Origin: an uncultured Granulosicoccaceae bacterium
Lineage (GTDB): Bacteria; Pseudomonadota; Gammaproteobacteria; Granulosicoccales; Granulosicoccaceae
Assembly (NCBI GenBank): GCA_937951695.1
Contig: CALFBL010000297.1
Coordinates: 1 to 5,835 of the forward strand
Length of the DNA stretch: 5,835 nucleotides
Reading direction: 5' to 3'
Position 1 is the stretch's first letter. Every line of letters begins with the position of its first letter. The notes beneath the pieces were generated by a model that was given only the letters and a program-made list of their open reading frames with translations, made no database searches and was not told the DNA's origin. Position numbers and translations under genes: made by a program. Positions 1-5,835 of this stretch are shown in pieces.

Positions 1-1080
1 GCACCGGTAGGGCGGTTGGGTGGCGATGAGTTCACAATACTACTGCCCGGTGCGGATGACGTATCGTCTTTAGCCATGGCTGAACGTATGCTGGCGTCCT
101 TACTCGAACCGGTGTCACTTGGTAATCATAAGGTGGTCATCGGTGCCAGCATTGGCATAGCGTTGTATCCCCGAGATGCCACCAATGCTAGCGGGCTGCT
201 CAAATGTGCCGACGTCGCCATGTACGACGCGAAGCGCAGAGGACCGAACAATCGACGCCTGTACGGTCTTGAAATGCAAGACGGATTAATGAACCGTATG
301 GAGCTTGAAACTGAATTGCGAAAAGCCATGCAAGACGGTTTGCTAACGTTGAACTACCAGCCGCAATACACCCTCAGGGATAACTCGATGGCCGGTTGTG
401 AAGCCCTGCTGCGTTGGCATCACCCGCAGCTGGGTTTTATTTCACCAGCGGAATTTATACCGCTCGCAGAAGCCAGAGGCCTGATTGGGACTATTGGCAC
501 ATGGGTGCTGAACGAAGCCTGTCGACAATGGCGTGCATGGGCCGACTCAGGACTAACGCCTCCACGAATCGCGGTAAACGTATCGCACCGACAGTTTGCG
601 AGCTGCGATATCGCAGATGAGGTCAAAGCAACCCTGCAACATCATGGGGTACCGCCTGATGCACTCGAGCTGGAGTTGACCGAATCGTGCATGATGGAGG
701 CGGATGTTGATGTCGTGAAGACTCTAGAGCGAGTGCGCCAGCTTGGTGTCCGTGTCGCTATGGACGACTTTGGCACCGGTTACTCATCGCTAGCAGCACT
801 CACACGACTGCCAATCGACACACTCAAGGTCGATCGCAGTTTTATTTCGGGCATTCACCACGAGTCGCCGAATGATAAGGTGGTAACCGCGATACTTTCT
901 CTGGCTCGAGGCCTCGAGCTTGAGATAGTCGCAGAGGGCGTAGAAGAGGAAATCGAACTGGATTACTTGCGCGATAATGGCTGCGACATCGTGCAAGGGT
1001 ATTTGCTCAGTAAGCCGTTGACTGAGCCTCAGTTTCAAGCGCTACTCACCAAAGAATGCATGCTGGATCGTGCGGCTTGA
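1..1080 (+). CDS. GGDEF-EAL cyclic-di-GMP signalling protein, 5' end outside window
   Basis: The frame is open from base 1, so 359 C-terminal residues of a longer protein are visible; the TTG at 16 encodes the Leu before GGDEF and is not a start. The diguanylate cyclase domain enters at its active site (intact GGDEF, residues 7-11) and runs to about residue 85 (GASIGIALYP, ADVAMYDAKRRG). The EAL phosphodiesterase domain fills about 100-355. Residues that bind metal or catalyse in this family are all present: E134 of EALLRW, N193, E228 of ELTES, D255-D256 of DDFGTG, K276, E312 of EGVE and Q332 of QGY. Hydrolysis of c-di-GMP to pGpG is therefore expected; cyclase activity is possible because GGDEF is intact. 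The residue six before GGDEF, normally the Asp of the RxxD inhibitory site, is Ala1. Sensor domains and the promoter lie upstream, outside the window. Family call is firm; the input signal is unknown. Confidence 0.95.
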   Translation, partial: APVGRLGGDEFTILLPGADDVSSLAMAERMLASLLEPVSLGNHKVVIGASIGIALYPRDATNASGLLKCADVAMYDAKRRGPNNRRLYGLEMQDGLMNRMELETELRKAMQDGLLTLNYQPQYTLRDNSMAGCEALLRWHHPQLGFISPAEFIPLAEARGLIGTIGTWVLNEACRQWRAWADSGLTPPRIAVNVSHRQFASCDIADEVKATLQHHGVPPDALELELTESCMMEADVDVVKTLERVRQLGVRVAMDDFGTGYSSLAALTRLPIDTLKVDRSFISGIHHESPNDKVVTAILSLARGLELEIVAEGVEEEIELDYLRDNGCDIVQGYLLSKPLTEPQFQALLTKECMLDRAA

Positions 1081-1227
1081 ATTGTTGGCCTGAGCCTTTA
1101 AACGATCGATGATATTAGTTGGACTAATCCTAGCGTTGGCCTGCATAGACACAATGCGGAATGCCCGTGTCGAAATCGCCGCGACCGTCATCATTGAGTC
1201 ATCACTCCGCAGCAATACAATCCACTG

Positions 1228-2004
1228 TCAGCGGGCGACAGGCGGATCTTTATCGAGCGGTACCCCGACTAGATGGCGATACAAGGCTGCCTGACGATTG
1301 ATAACAGACCGGCGGCTCATCGGAACACCGACGTCTTTTAACACTGACAAACTGTAGTAGGTCCACAAATTCTCTTTTTCTCGATGAATAAACAAAACCG
1401 ACACCGCGCTTTCAGGCTTGAAAACTGTGATCGGACCAAAGCGGATTCTTGACCGGTTCTGCGATTTCAGAACGATATGATCGATAGAAGTACTAATTGT
1501 TTTCATTTCAAAAACGTTTAGCCCCCAAGATCGCGAATCATTTTGCGCCAGGTACAAGGTTTCACCGCTGAGTACTTCAGAGCCAGAAAAATCCGTTCGC
1601 CTTATCTTTGCATCGCGTGATTCGAGCGCGAAGGCTTTCTCGGCCAGCGATTGCCATGATGAATTCGAGATCGACCAGTACACCAAGTCTTCGGTTTCGG
1701 AGACAGCGCCCAGTCGCTCAGCGAGCTCTTCGGTGGTTCCATCGAAGTTAAAGCGTCCAGCAAGAGCGGTTGTCAGATCAGCACTGGATTGCAAAGACAC
1801 TTGGCAGCTAGGCACCAGGCTCGCAAGTTTCTTCCACGACGCAACCGATGGAGCTTTACCGGCTGAGGCAAACGGCGGAATGGTAGTGGTCTTGCCATCG
1901 GGACAAGCTGGAGGCTCAGCGGCGTATGCCTCGCAAACAAACACCGACAGTATGCCTAACAGAAATTGTTTCAAAGAATCTACTCGACCGCTCTTCCAGA
2001 GCAT
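1228..2004 (-). CDS. Hypothetical secreted or periplasmic protein
   Basis: I cannot assign a function to this 258-residue protein. The N-terminus has a type I signal peptide: a basic start, hydrophobic core LLGILSVFV at about 15-23, and a likely cleavage site in AYAAEP near 27-30. No proper lipobox precedes Cys24. The mature part has two cysteines (C34, C67) that could pair in the periplasm, no further membrane segment, and a conserved-looking tail (NRQAALYRHLVGVP, 236-249) similar to uncharacterised secreted proteins I recall from other proteobacteria, perhaps DUF6675 (unverified). The ATG at 2004 has no clear ribosome site and sits in a small hairpin (GCTCT-TCC-AGAGC, 1990-2002). An in-frame TTG at 1974 would give the more usual signal peptide MKQFLLGIL, so the true start may be 10 codons later. 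It is convergent with the GGDEF-EAL gene and divergent from the regulator. Confidence 0.72.
   Translation of the reverse strand: MLWKSGRVDSLKQFLLGILSVFVCEAYAAEPPACPDGKTTTIPPFASAGKAPSVASWKKLASLVPSCQVSLQSSADLTTALAGRFNFDGTTEELAERLGAVSETEDLVYWSISNSSWQSLAEKAFALESRDAKIRRTDFSGSEVLSGETLYLAQNDSRSWGLNVFEMKTISTSIDHIVLKSQNRSRIRFGPITVFKPESAVSVLFIHREKENLWTYYSLSVLKDVGVPMSRRSVINRQAALYRHLVGVPLDKDPPVAR
1990..2002. other. Small inverted repeat over the start of the secreted-protein gene
   Basis: GCTCT and AGAGC flank a 3-base loop, and the repeat covers part of the annotated ATG on the minus strand. If this ATG is the real start, the hairpin could hinder initiation. It may equally be chance, and it adds slight support for the downstream TTG start at 1974. 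Confidence 0.25.
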
Positions 2005-2039
2005 AGCGCTTGTGACGGTTTCGACGGTTATATTAATTC

Positions 2040-2051
2040 ATTATCGATAAT
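2040..2051. promoter_or_regulatory. Perfect 12-bp palindrome ATTATCGATAAT, candidate operator A
   Basis: The element is a perfect inverted repeat ending two bases before the -35 box of the regulator promoter, so it is centred near -43 relative to a predicted start at about 2089. Eleven bases overlapping it (ATCGATAATCG, 2043-2053) recur exactly at 3793-3803, again beside a TTGAC box. Repetition at two promoters in the same relative place suggests a binding site for a shared regulator. The GntR protein encoded next door is the obvious candidate, but this is inference. It lies in the divergent region and could also affect the minus-strand gene. Confidence 0.5.
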
Positions 2052-2053
2052 CG

Positions 2054-2082
2054 TTGACACGCTTTTCATGTCGACATAGGCT
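2054..2082 (+). promoter_or_regulatory. Sigma70-like promoter of the GntR gene
   Basis: A consensus -35 box TTGACA (2054-2059) is followed by a 17-base spacer and TAGGCT (2077-2082), which keeps the three most important -10 bases (first T, A, last T). Transcription would start near 2089, leaving a leader of about 70 bases before the GTG at 2160. A second -10-like hexamer, TAGAAT at 2082-2087, is too far from this -35 (22 bases). Confidence 0.55.
2068..2077. promoter_or_regulatory. Perfect 10-bp palindrome ATGTCGACAT in the promoter spacer, candidate GntR operator B
   Basis: This palindrome lies between the -35 and -10 boxes, where a bound repressor would block RNA polymerase. Its core GTCGAC fits the general GntR-family half-site pattern (GT-M, 0-1 bases, K-AC). 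I therefore propose it as an autoregulatory site. I did not see it at the 3805 promoter, so it cannot be the shared element. Confidence 0.4.
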
Positions 2083-2159
2083 AGAATTCATTAGCCTTAT
2101 GCACAGCATCAAGAGATGGACGTTACATCCAAGACTTAACAACAGGATGAACCAGGGCA

Positions 2160-2840
2160 GTGATTCAGAAAGTAATTTTGAGCAATCAAGTCAAAGAGGA
2201 ACTTCTCGATGACATTTTATCAGGCAAATACCAACCGGGTGATCGACTAATCGAGTCGCAGATAGCCAAAAGTATGGGTATCAGTCAATCGCCGGTCAGA
2301 GAGGCGTTACGCGACATGGTTGCCATGCGTTTTGTCGAGGTCGAGCCCCATAAGGGCGCACGGGTTCGTAAAATTGAACAGCGTGAAATCATGGAAATTT
2401 ACCCAGTGCGTGCATGCTTGGAAGAATTAGCGGGGCAACTTGCAACGGATAAAGTGATCGACGAGTTGAAACATCTTGAAAAGGCCGTGGAAAAGATGAC
2501 CCGTGCGTTCAAGAGCGGGGATGCAAGGAAGATGGCGCATTGGGATGTGCACTTTCACCGAACCATCCTTGAAGCGTCTGGCAACGATATCCTGATTGAG
2601 TCATGGAATGCCTTAATGATTGAGGCGCGAACGTTCGTCACACTCAGCAACCTGATCAAACACCGACCAGAGCTAAACCTGGCCGATTGGCATGACCCGA
2701 TTATTGATGCCTTGCGGGAAGGCGACCCGATGCATTGTGGGGCAGTGATGCGCGAACACGTCGAGGAATTTGGCAAAGTGATGCAGAGTGTCTTTAGCGC
2801 AGTTCCACATAATAGCGAAGCGGAACTGGCCGTGGAATAA
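2160..2840 (+). CDS. GntR-family transcriptional regulator, FCD (FadR/VanR-type) subfamily
   Basis: The 226-residue length is normal for FCD regulators. Residues 8-70 form the winged helix-turn-helix: the opening VKEELLDDILSGKYQPGDRL, then the recognition region IAKSMGISQSPVREALRDM (35-53), then the wing VEPHKGARV. The C-terminal all-helical FCD domain (about 76-212) starts IYPVRACLEELAGQLA and carries the family's usual metal site: D129 and H133 of DVHFHR, H178 of DWHDPI and H200 of REHVEEF. Such proteins bind small organic acids or related metabolites beside the metal and release DNA. The GTG start is chosen because the frame is closed by TGA at 2148-2150. Its ribosome site is poor: AGGG lies 2 bases away and AGGA 12 bases away, so TTG at 2178 is an alternative. 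It is likely autoregulated through the palindromes in its promoter; the ligand is unknown. Confidence 0.92.
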   Translation: MIQKVILSNQVKEELLDDILSGKYQPGDRLIESQIAKSMGISQSPVREALRDMVAMRFVEVEPHKGARVRKIEQREIMEIYPVRACLEELAGQLATDKVIDELKHLEKAVEKMTRAFKSGDARKMAHWDVHFHRTILEASGNDILIESWNALMIEARTFVTLSNLIKHRPELNLADWHDPIIDALREGDPMHCGAVMREHVEEFGKVMQSVFSAVPHNSEAELAVE

Positions 2841-2863
2841 AGTCAGGCAGATGACGATGACAG

Positions 2864-2883
2864 CGCTCACTCTTTGGTGAGCG
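2864..2883 (+). other. Intercistronic hairpin, 7-bp stem and 6-base loop
   Basis: CGCTCAC (2864-2870) pairs perfectly with GTGAGCG (2877-2883) around TCTTTG. There is no T-tract after it, so it is not a standard intrinsic terminator. It lies between the regulator stop and the proposed phosphatase start, where it could affect mRNA processing or relative expression. Its presence also argues against the upstream TTG at 2874 as a start, because that codon is in the loop. Confidence 0.45.
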
Positions 2884-2912
2884 GCCCCGACACCCACCTA
2901 CGAGCACGACCC

Positions 2913-3608
2913 ATGCGCAAAGTTACTCTTGCACTTCTTCGCCATGCAAAGGTACCCTCACACAAGGGCGATATGCCTTTAACCGAGGATTCCAGTGCAG
3001 ACATTCAAGCCGCGGTGCCTCGGTTGCTTGCTCTGGCCAGTGGCGGCAGTCAATTCCTGTTTTTGGGGACGCAAACCAAACGCTCGCGCCAGACCGCCGA
3101 GGCGTTGCGCGAGGCCATCGACCCGATAGCCCCAGAGGTCCATCCGGCATGGGGTCTGCGCAACCCCGACCTGTATTTGGCGGGATCCCGAGTAGAGATG
3201 GGGTCGACCCCGCAGTTCTTCGCCTCGCAATGCGACCACCTCGGTATGACGGCCGATCTCGTGTCAGCGCAGAACTTCTTTCACGAGTTTTTGACCGCTC
3301 CAGATCGCATTGAATATTGGTTGTTCCATCATTCGCCTCCTGGAGAAGATGCCGCCGCTGTGGCAAAACGTGTCTTTCAATTTGCCCGCAGTTTTCTCTC
3401 CGGCGATACAGCAAATCATCTCGTCGTCTGTTGTGTTACGCATTCACCGGTCATGCGAGCCGTACTTCACCAAGGCCTTGGTCTGGCCGACACGGGAGAG
3501 CCAAACTGGGTTGAAGCGATCGTTCTCGAGGTGACAGAGAGGGAAATGACCTTCAAATATCGCGACTTCGTCGGTCAAGTTTCTGAGGCGATTGCAGGCT
3601 CGGCCTGA
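2913..3608 (+). CDS. Histidine phosphatase superfamily protein (branch 1-like)
   Basis: The protein is 231 residues from ATG 2913. The phosphorylatable His is in LLRHAK (R10, H11). The second catalytic Arg is R57 in the KRSRQTAEAL motif, the acid is E145 in SPPGED, and the second His is H177 in VTHSPVMRAV. The catalytic set is thus complete and a phosphomonoesterase or phosphohistidine phosphatase reaction is expected in the cytoplasm. The motif is RHA, as in SixA-type proteins, rather than RHG, but the protein is longer than SixA, with about 80 extra residues between R57 and E145 that probably shape the substrate pocket. ATG 2913 puts the motif close to the N-terminus, as is usual; the frame extends to TTG 2874, giving 13 extra residues. 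The ribosome site is weak. It lies 72 bases after the regulator and is probably cotranscribed. The substrate is unknown; one possibility is the product of the downstream phosphotransferase-like protein. Confidence 0.85.
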   Translation: MRKVTLALLRHAKVPSHKGDMPLTEDSSADIQAAVPRLLALASGGSQFLFLGTQTKRSRQTAEALREAIDPIAPEVHPAWGLRNPDLYLAGSRVEMGSTPQFFASQCDHLGMTADLVSAQNFFHEFLTAPDRIEYWLFHHSPPGEDAAAVAKRVFQFARSFLSGDTANHLVVCCVTHSPVMRAVLHQGLGLADTGEPNWVEAIVLEVTEREMTFKYRDFVGQVSEAIAGSA

Positions 3609-3789
3609 CGCAATTGTTGGAATAGGCGCTTTGGCTTCGGGTGGTTGGAGGTCTCAATGCGTCTTTGCTGAGATTTATCCAATCGTAATAACCCAGTCTG
3701 CGAACATTTGATTGACCAACAAGACGCGCAATTACAAAGTCTTAGGGGGATTTCCGCCCCGCGTATGCAGTTTCCCGAATAGATAATAA

Positions 3790-3803
3790 ATAATCGATAA
3801 TCG
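3790..3803. promoter_or_regulatory. Candidate operator A, second copy (ATAATCG direct repeat)
   Basis: ATAATCG occurs twice in tandem here, and 13 of 14 bases match the element at 2040-2053. It ends one base before a -35 box, against directly before it at the regulator promoter, and is centred near -45. It is a near-palindrome (one mismatch from ATTATCGATAAT). The matching position at two promoters is the main evidence for function. Confidence 0.5.
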
Positions 3804-3804
3804 C

Positions 3805-3834
3805 TTGACTATGACTAATTGAAAGCTCTATCCT
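3805..3834 (+). promoter_or_regulatory. Sigma70-like promoter of the swivel-domain phosphotransferase gene
   Basis: TTGACT (3805-3810) is spaced 18 bases from TATCCT (3829-3834). The predicted transcription start near 3841 gives a leader of about 36 bases to ATG 3877, but only 9 to ATG 3850, which supports the later start. The rest of 3609-3789 holds no gene that I can support. Confidence 0.5.
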
Positions 3835-3865
3835 TGCCCAGCGCCAGCAATGAAATTTCGGTTTT

Positions 3866-3872
3866 GGGAGGA
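3866..3872 (+). promoter_or_regulatory. Strong ribosome binding site GGGAGGA
   Basis: GGAGG (3867-3871) lies five bases before ATG 3877 and sets that codon as the start. The in-frame ATG at 3850 has no such site and would place this Shine-Dalgarno sequence inside the coding region. Confidence 0.75.
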
Positions 3873-3876
3873 TCTG

Positions 3877-5607
3877 ATGAGCTTGGATGAAACTAAGATA
3901 CTGGGACAAAATCTGGGGACTGATGAATTCCCTGTGCAATGGGATACGGGAGAGGACGAACTGTTCTGGATTCTCGACGATTTACACTGTCCCAATCCAC
4001 TGTCGCCGATGTTCTTCGATATCGGGGGATGGTGGTTAACCTGCGATCACATGTTCCGGCGCTTCGGCACCCCTTTCGCCAGCGATTGGATTGCCAAGAA
4101 CGTCAACGGATACCTCTACACCGCTGCACTGCCAGCAACCCCGGGCATTCATGTTGAAGCCATGGAGTACCAGAACCGCTACGTTCCACGGGTACCGCTA
4201 GACGGAGCATACGCGGGTAAGATCGGCGCTTACCTCGGCAACGTACTGCCACACTACGCGGAAAATTTTCTCGACTGGTGGGACAACCGCATCCTGCCAG
4301 AAATGAAACGTAATTTTGACTACATCGATACGTTTGACAAAGACAGCGCAAGTCTGACAGCGCTTGCGGTTCTGCTTGAGGACATGATCGACATCCATGA
4401 TCGCCACTGGAAAATCCACTGGATGCTGAATTTCGCGCAGTTCTCAGCAACGACTGCGCTCAACGGGGCTATAGACGAATTCAAACCCAACGCCGATCCT
4501 GATCTAAAAGGACGCTTGCAAAGTTCAGTCAAGGATCGCAACTGGGATTCGGTTGAAGCGCTTTGGCAAATGAAAGAAATCATCAAAGGCAGCGAGGATC
4601 TTCAAGCGGCCTTTAAGAAACCCAGCGCTTCCGAAGTGATGATCGCCCTAGAAGGTTCGGCTGCGGGCAAGACCTTGATCAAAGATCAGCTAGACCCGTA
4701 CTTAAACGAATTCGGACACAAAGCGTTGTGGTCACATGAAGTCATGTTTCCGCTTTGGGTTGAAAATCCTGGTCCGGCCATCGAAGCGGTACGCGGGTAT
4801 TTAGTAACAGACTATGACTACCCGAAAACCATCAATGGTGTAAAAGATGACCTGAATGCGGCGATAGCCGAATGTATGGAAGGGGTTGACGGCGATGCCC
4901 GCGAGAAGCTTCAGGATGCACTCGATCAATCGTTGAAAATGAACCCGTTGACACCCGATCACCATTTCTATATCGACCAAGGTACAAACGCCCGGTTGCG
5001 AACGGTTCTTCTCGCTGTAGGCAGGAAATTTGTGGAACACGACATCATCGACGATGCCGAAGACATTAACTTCCTACGCTATAACGAACTGCGCGCGTTA
5101 GTCGGTGATGCCAGTGCCTACAATGCCCGCGACATCGTGTCAGATCGACGCGATGAACACGAAGAAGCAACAACACGGCGCCCACCTGATTGGTTGGGCA
5201 CTGCCACGGAAGAGGCCTTGGGTTTTCCTTACGCTGGACTATGGGGTTTTCCGGAACGTTTCTACCGAAAACCACCAACAAAAGCGGGAGAAATTACTGG
5301 CCTTGCCGCATCTCCAGGTGTCATTGAAGCCAAGGCTCGTGTGATAACCGATCTTGATCAATTTAACAGCGTGGAAGAGGGCGAAATCCTGGTTTGCCGC
5401 ATGACTAACCCAGCTTGGGTAGTGTTATTTACTCAGATCTCGGGTTTGGTCACCGATGCTGGCGGTACCACCTCGCACTCGGCTGTCGTGTCTCGTGAGT
5501 TTGGATTGCCTGCTGTCGTCGGTACATCGGTCGCAACAAAAGACGTCAAAACCGGTGACACCTTACGTGTCAACGGCACTACGGGGATTGTCGAAATTTT
5601 AAATTAA
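3877..5607 (+). CDS. PEP-utilizer-type phosphohistidine swivel-domain protein, likely half of a split ATP-dependent phosphotransferase
   Basis: The 576-residue protein ends in a swivel domain (about 472-575) with the catalytic signature TDAGGTTSHSAVVSREFGLP; H534 is the residue expected to carry phosphate. The N-terminal 460 residues contain HCPNPLSP (37-44), FGHK plus a WVENP segment (279 onward) and a helical VLLAVGRKFVEHDIIDDAED region (377-396), resembling the central part of rifampin phosphotransferase and related dikinase-like proteins. The ATP-grasp domain is absent at the N-terminus and no PEP-binding TIM barrel follows the swivel, so it is not a complete PEP synthase or pyruvate phosphate dikinase. 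In phenylphosphate synthase the His-bearing and ATP-binding parts are also separate subunits; the same plan is inferred here, with the large N-terminal region holding the acceptor. The protein has no signal peptide or membrane segment. Swivel assignment is firm; the substrate is unknown. Confidence 0.88.
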   Translation: MSLDETKILGQNLGTDEFPVQWDTGEDELFWILDDLHCPNPLSPMFFDIGGWWLTCDHMFRRFGTPFASDWIAKNVNGYLYTAALPATPGIHVEAMEYQNRYVPRVPLDGAYAGKIGAYLGNVLPHYAENFLDWWDNRILPEMKRNFDYIDTFDKDSASLTALAVLLEDMIDIHDRHWKIHWMLNFAQFSATTALNGAIDEFKPNADPDLKGRLQSSVKDRNWDSVEALWQMKEIIKGSEDLQAAFKKPSASEVMIALEGSAAGKTLIKDQLDPYLNEFGHKALWSHEVMFPLWVENPGPAIEAVRGYLVTDYDYPKTINGVKDDLNAAIAECMEGVDGDAREKLQDALDQSLKMNPLTPDHHFYIDQGTNARLRTVLLAVGRKFVEHDIIDDAEDINFLRYNELRALVGDASAYNARDIVSDRRDEHEEATTRRPPDWLGTATEEALGFPYAGLWGFPERFYRKPPTKAGEITGLAASPGVIEAKARVITDLDQFNSVEEGEILVCRMTNPAWVVLFTQISGLVTDAGGTTSHSAVVSREFGLPAVVGTSVATKDVKTGDTLRVNGTTGIVEILN

Positions 5608-5669
5608 GGCAATGAAACGCCGCTGCGGACGAAATTACTTGGGGCGATCATGTGTATCCATAACGAGCG

Positions 5670-5835
5670 ATGTCAAGCGAGCGGCGGATTCGCCAGAGGG
5701 TTGATCATTGGATAAGCCAACTGGAAAACGAACTAAAGGTCGCGTTGGGGACGAAGGTCCAAATTAAGCAGGGCACACGTGAAAAGGGTCAAATCGTGGT
5801 CCATTTCAAGAATTCGGCTGAATTTGAGCGGTTGA
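5670..5835 (+). CDS. Stand-alone ParB C-terminal domain, probable parB remnant, cut by window end
   Basis: From about 5718 the frame reads QLENELKVALGTKVQIKQG and continues through GQIVVHFKNSAEFERL, matching the C-terminal dimerisation domain of chromosomal ParB proteins (LEeeL, LGtkVeIkhG, KGkivIhf, eLerl). The frame is closed upstream by TAA at 5661-5663, and ATG 5670 is the only start before the homology. The CTP-binding ParB/Srx domain and the parS-binding helix-turn-helix are therefore missing. The first 13 or so residues (MSSERRIRQRVDH) look unlike ParB. No parA, parS or other replication-origin neighbour is visible. The last base of the window interrupts the reading frame just before the expected ParB C-terminus. 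It may be a decayed 5'-truncated copy or a small expressed protein that could dimerise with true ParB. A weak ribosome site favours decay. Homology is likely; gene status is open. Confidence 0.6.
   Translation, partial: MSSERRIRQRVDHWISQLENELKVALGTKVQIKQGTREKGQIVVHFKNSAEFERL

Noticed and set aside
1114..1128. Inverted repeat ATTAGT-TGG-ACTAAT between the convergent genes, as a possible terminator
   Set aside because: The stem is short and AT-rich and no T-tract follows on either strand. Nothing else supportable is seen in 1081-1227.
1109..1294. Plus-strand 61-codon frame starting with a hydrophobic segment (MILVGLILALAC)
   Set aside because: It lacks a convincing ribosome site, overlaps the 3' end of the minus-strand secreted-protein gene and loses hydrophobic or conserved character after the first 15 residues.
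2085..2093. Direct repeat AATTCATTA at 2035-2043 and 2085-2093 around the regulator promoter
   Set aside because: Nine AT-rich bases repeated once could easily be chance, and no counterpart was found at the second promoter.
2147..2212. ATG with AGGA just upstream, a 21-codon frame overlapping the regulator start
   Set aside because: It is out of frame with the regulator and encodes no recognisable peptide; it is kept only as a sign that the regulator's start region is unusual or contains a sequence error.
2923..3414. Minus-strand 163-codon open frame within the phosphatase gene
   Set aside because: It is antisense to a gene with a complete catalytic motif set, and its Arg-rich translation has no family features.
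3652..3674. TCTCA / TGAGA inverted repeat after the phosphatase gene as a terminator
   Set aside because: A five-base stem with a loop of about 12 bases and no T-tract is too weak to call.
3742..3939. Minus-strand 65-codon frame across the phosphotransferase promoter
   Set aside because: It covers a plausible promoter, the ribosome site and the start of a strong gene on the other strand, and resembles no known protein.
5684..5695. GGCG-GATT-CGCC hairpin as a terminator after the phosphotransferase gene
   Set aside because: The stem has four pairs, no T-tract follows, and it lies inside the ParB-like frame.
5612..5704. 30-codon frame starting at ATG 5612, considered as a frameshifted upstream part of ParB
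   Set aside because: Its translation ends in VKRAADSPEG, which only vaguely recalls ParB, and the rest shows no ParB motif.

Overview
The window looks like a piece of a proteobacterial chromosome, probably gammaproteobacterial. The grounds are mid-range base composition (judged by eye), a GGDEF-EAL signalling protein, a GntR/FCD regulator and sigma70-like promoters. No rRNA, tRNA, CRISPR array, transposase or phage gene was seen, so the lineage call is tentative.

Layout: (1) 1-1080 (+), the C-terminal part of a GGDEF-EAL cyclic-di-GMP protein, cut by the window edge. (2) 1228-2004 (-), a secreted protein of unknown function, convergent with gene 1. (3) 2160-2840 (+), a GntR-family FCD regulator, divergent from gene 2 across about 155 bases holding a promoter and two perfect palindromes. 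(4) 2913-3608 (+), a histidine-phosphatase-superfamily protein, 72 bases after the regulator with a 7-bp hairpin between them. (5) 3877-5607 (+), a 576-residue protein ending in a phosphohistidine swivel domain of the PEP-utilizer type, with its own promoter. (6) 5670 to the window end (+), a short open frame matching only the C-terminal dimerisation domain of ParB.

The most interesting part is 2040-5607. The regulator gene and the swivel-domain gene both carry an almost identical AT-rich element (ATTATCGATAAT and ATAATCGATAAT, both followed by CG) directly upstream of a TTGAC -35 box. This suggests they form one regulon, with the phosphatase gene in between. The swivel protein has an N-terminal acceptor-like region and a C-terminal catalytic-His domain, but no ATP-grasp domain and no PEP-binding TIM barrel. 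It resembles rifampin phosphotransferase without its ATP-binding half, or the His-bearing subunit of phenylphosphate synthase. I infer half of a split ATP-dependent phosphotransferase acting on an unknown small molecule, with the phosphatase as a possible counter-enzyme and the FCD regulator as a possible ligand sensor. The ATP-grasp partner is not in the window.
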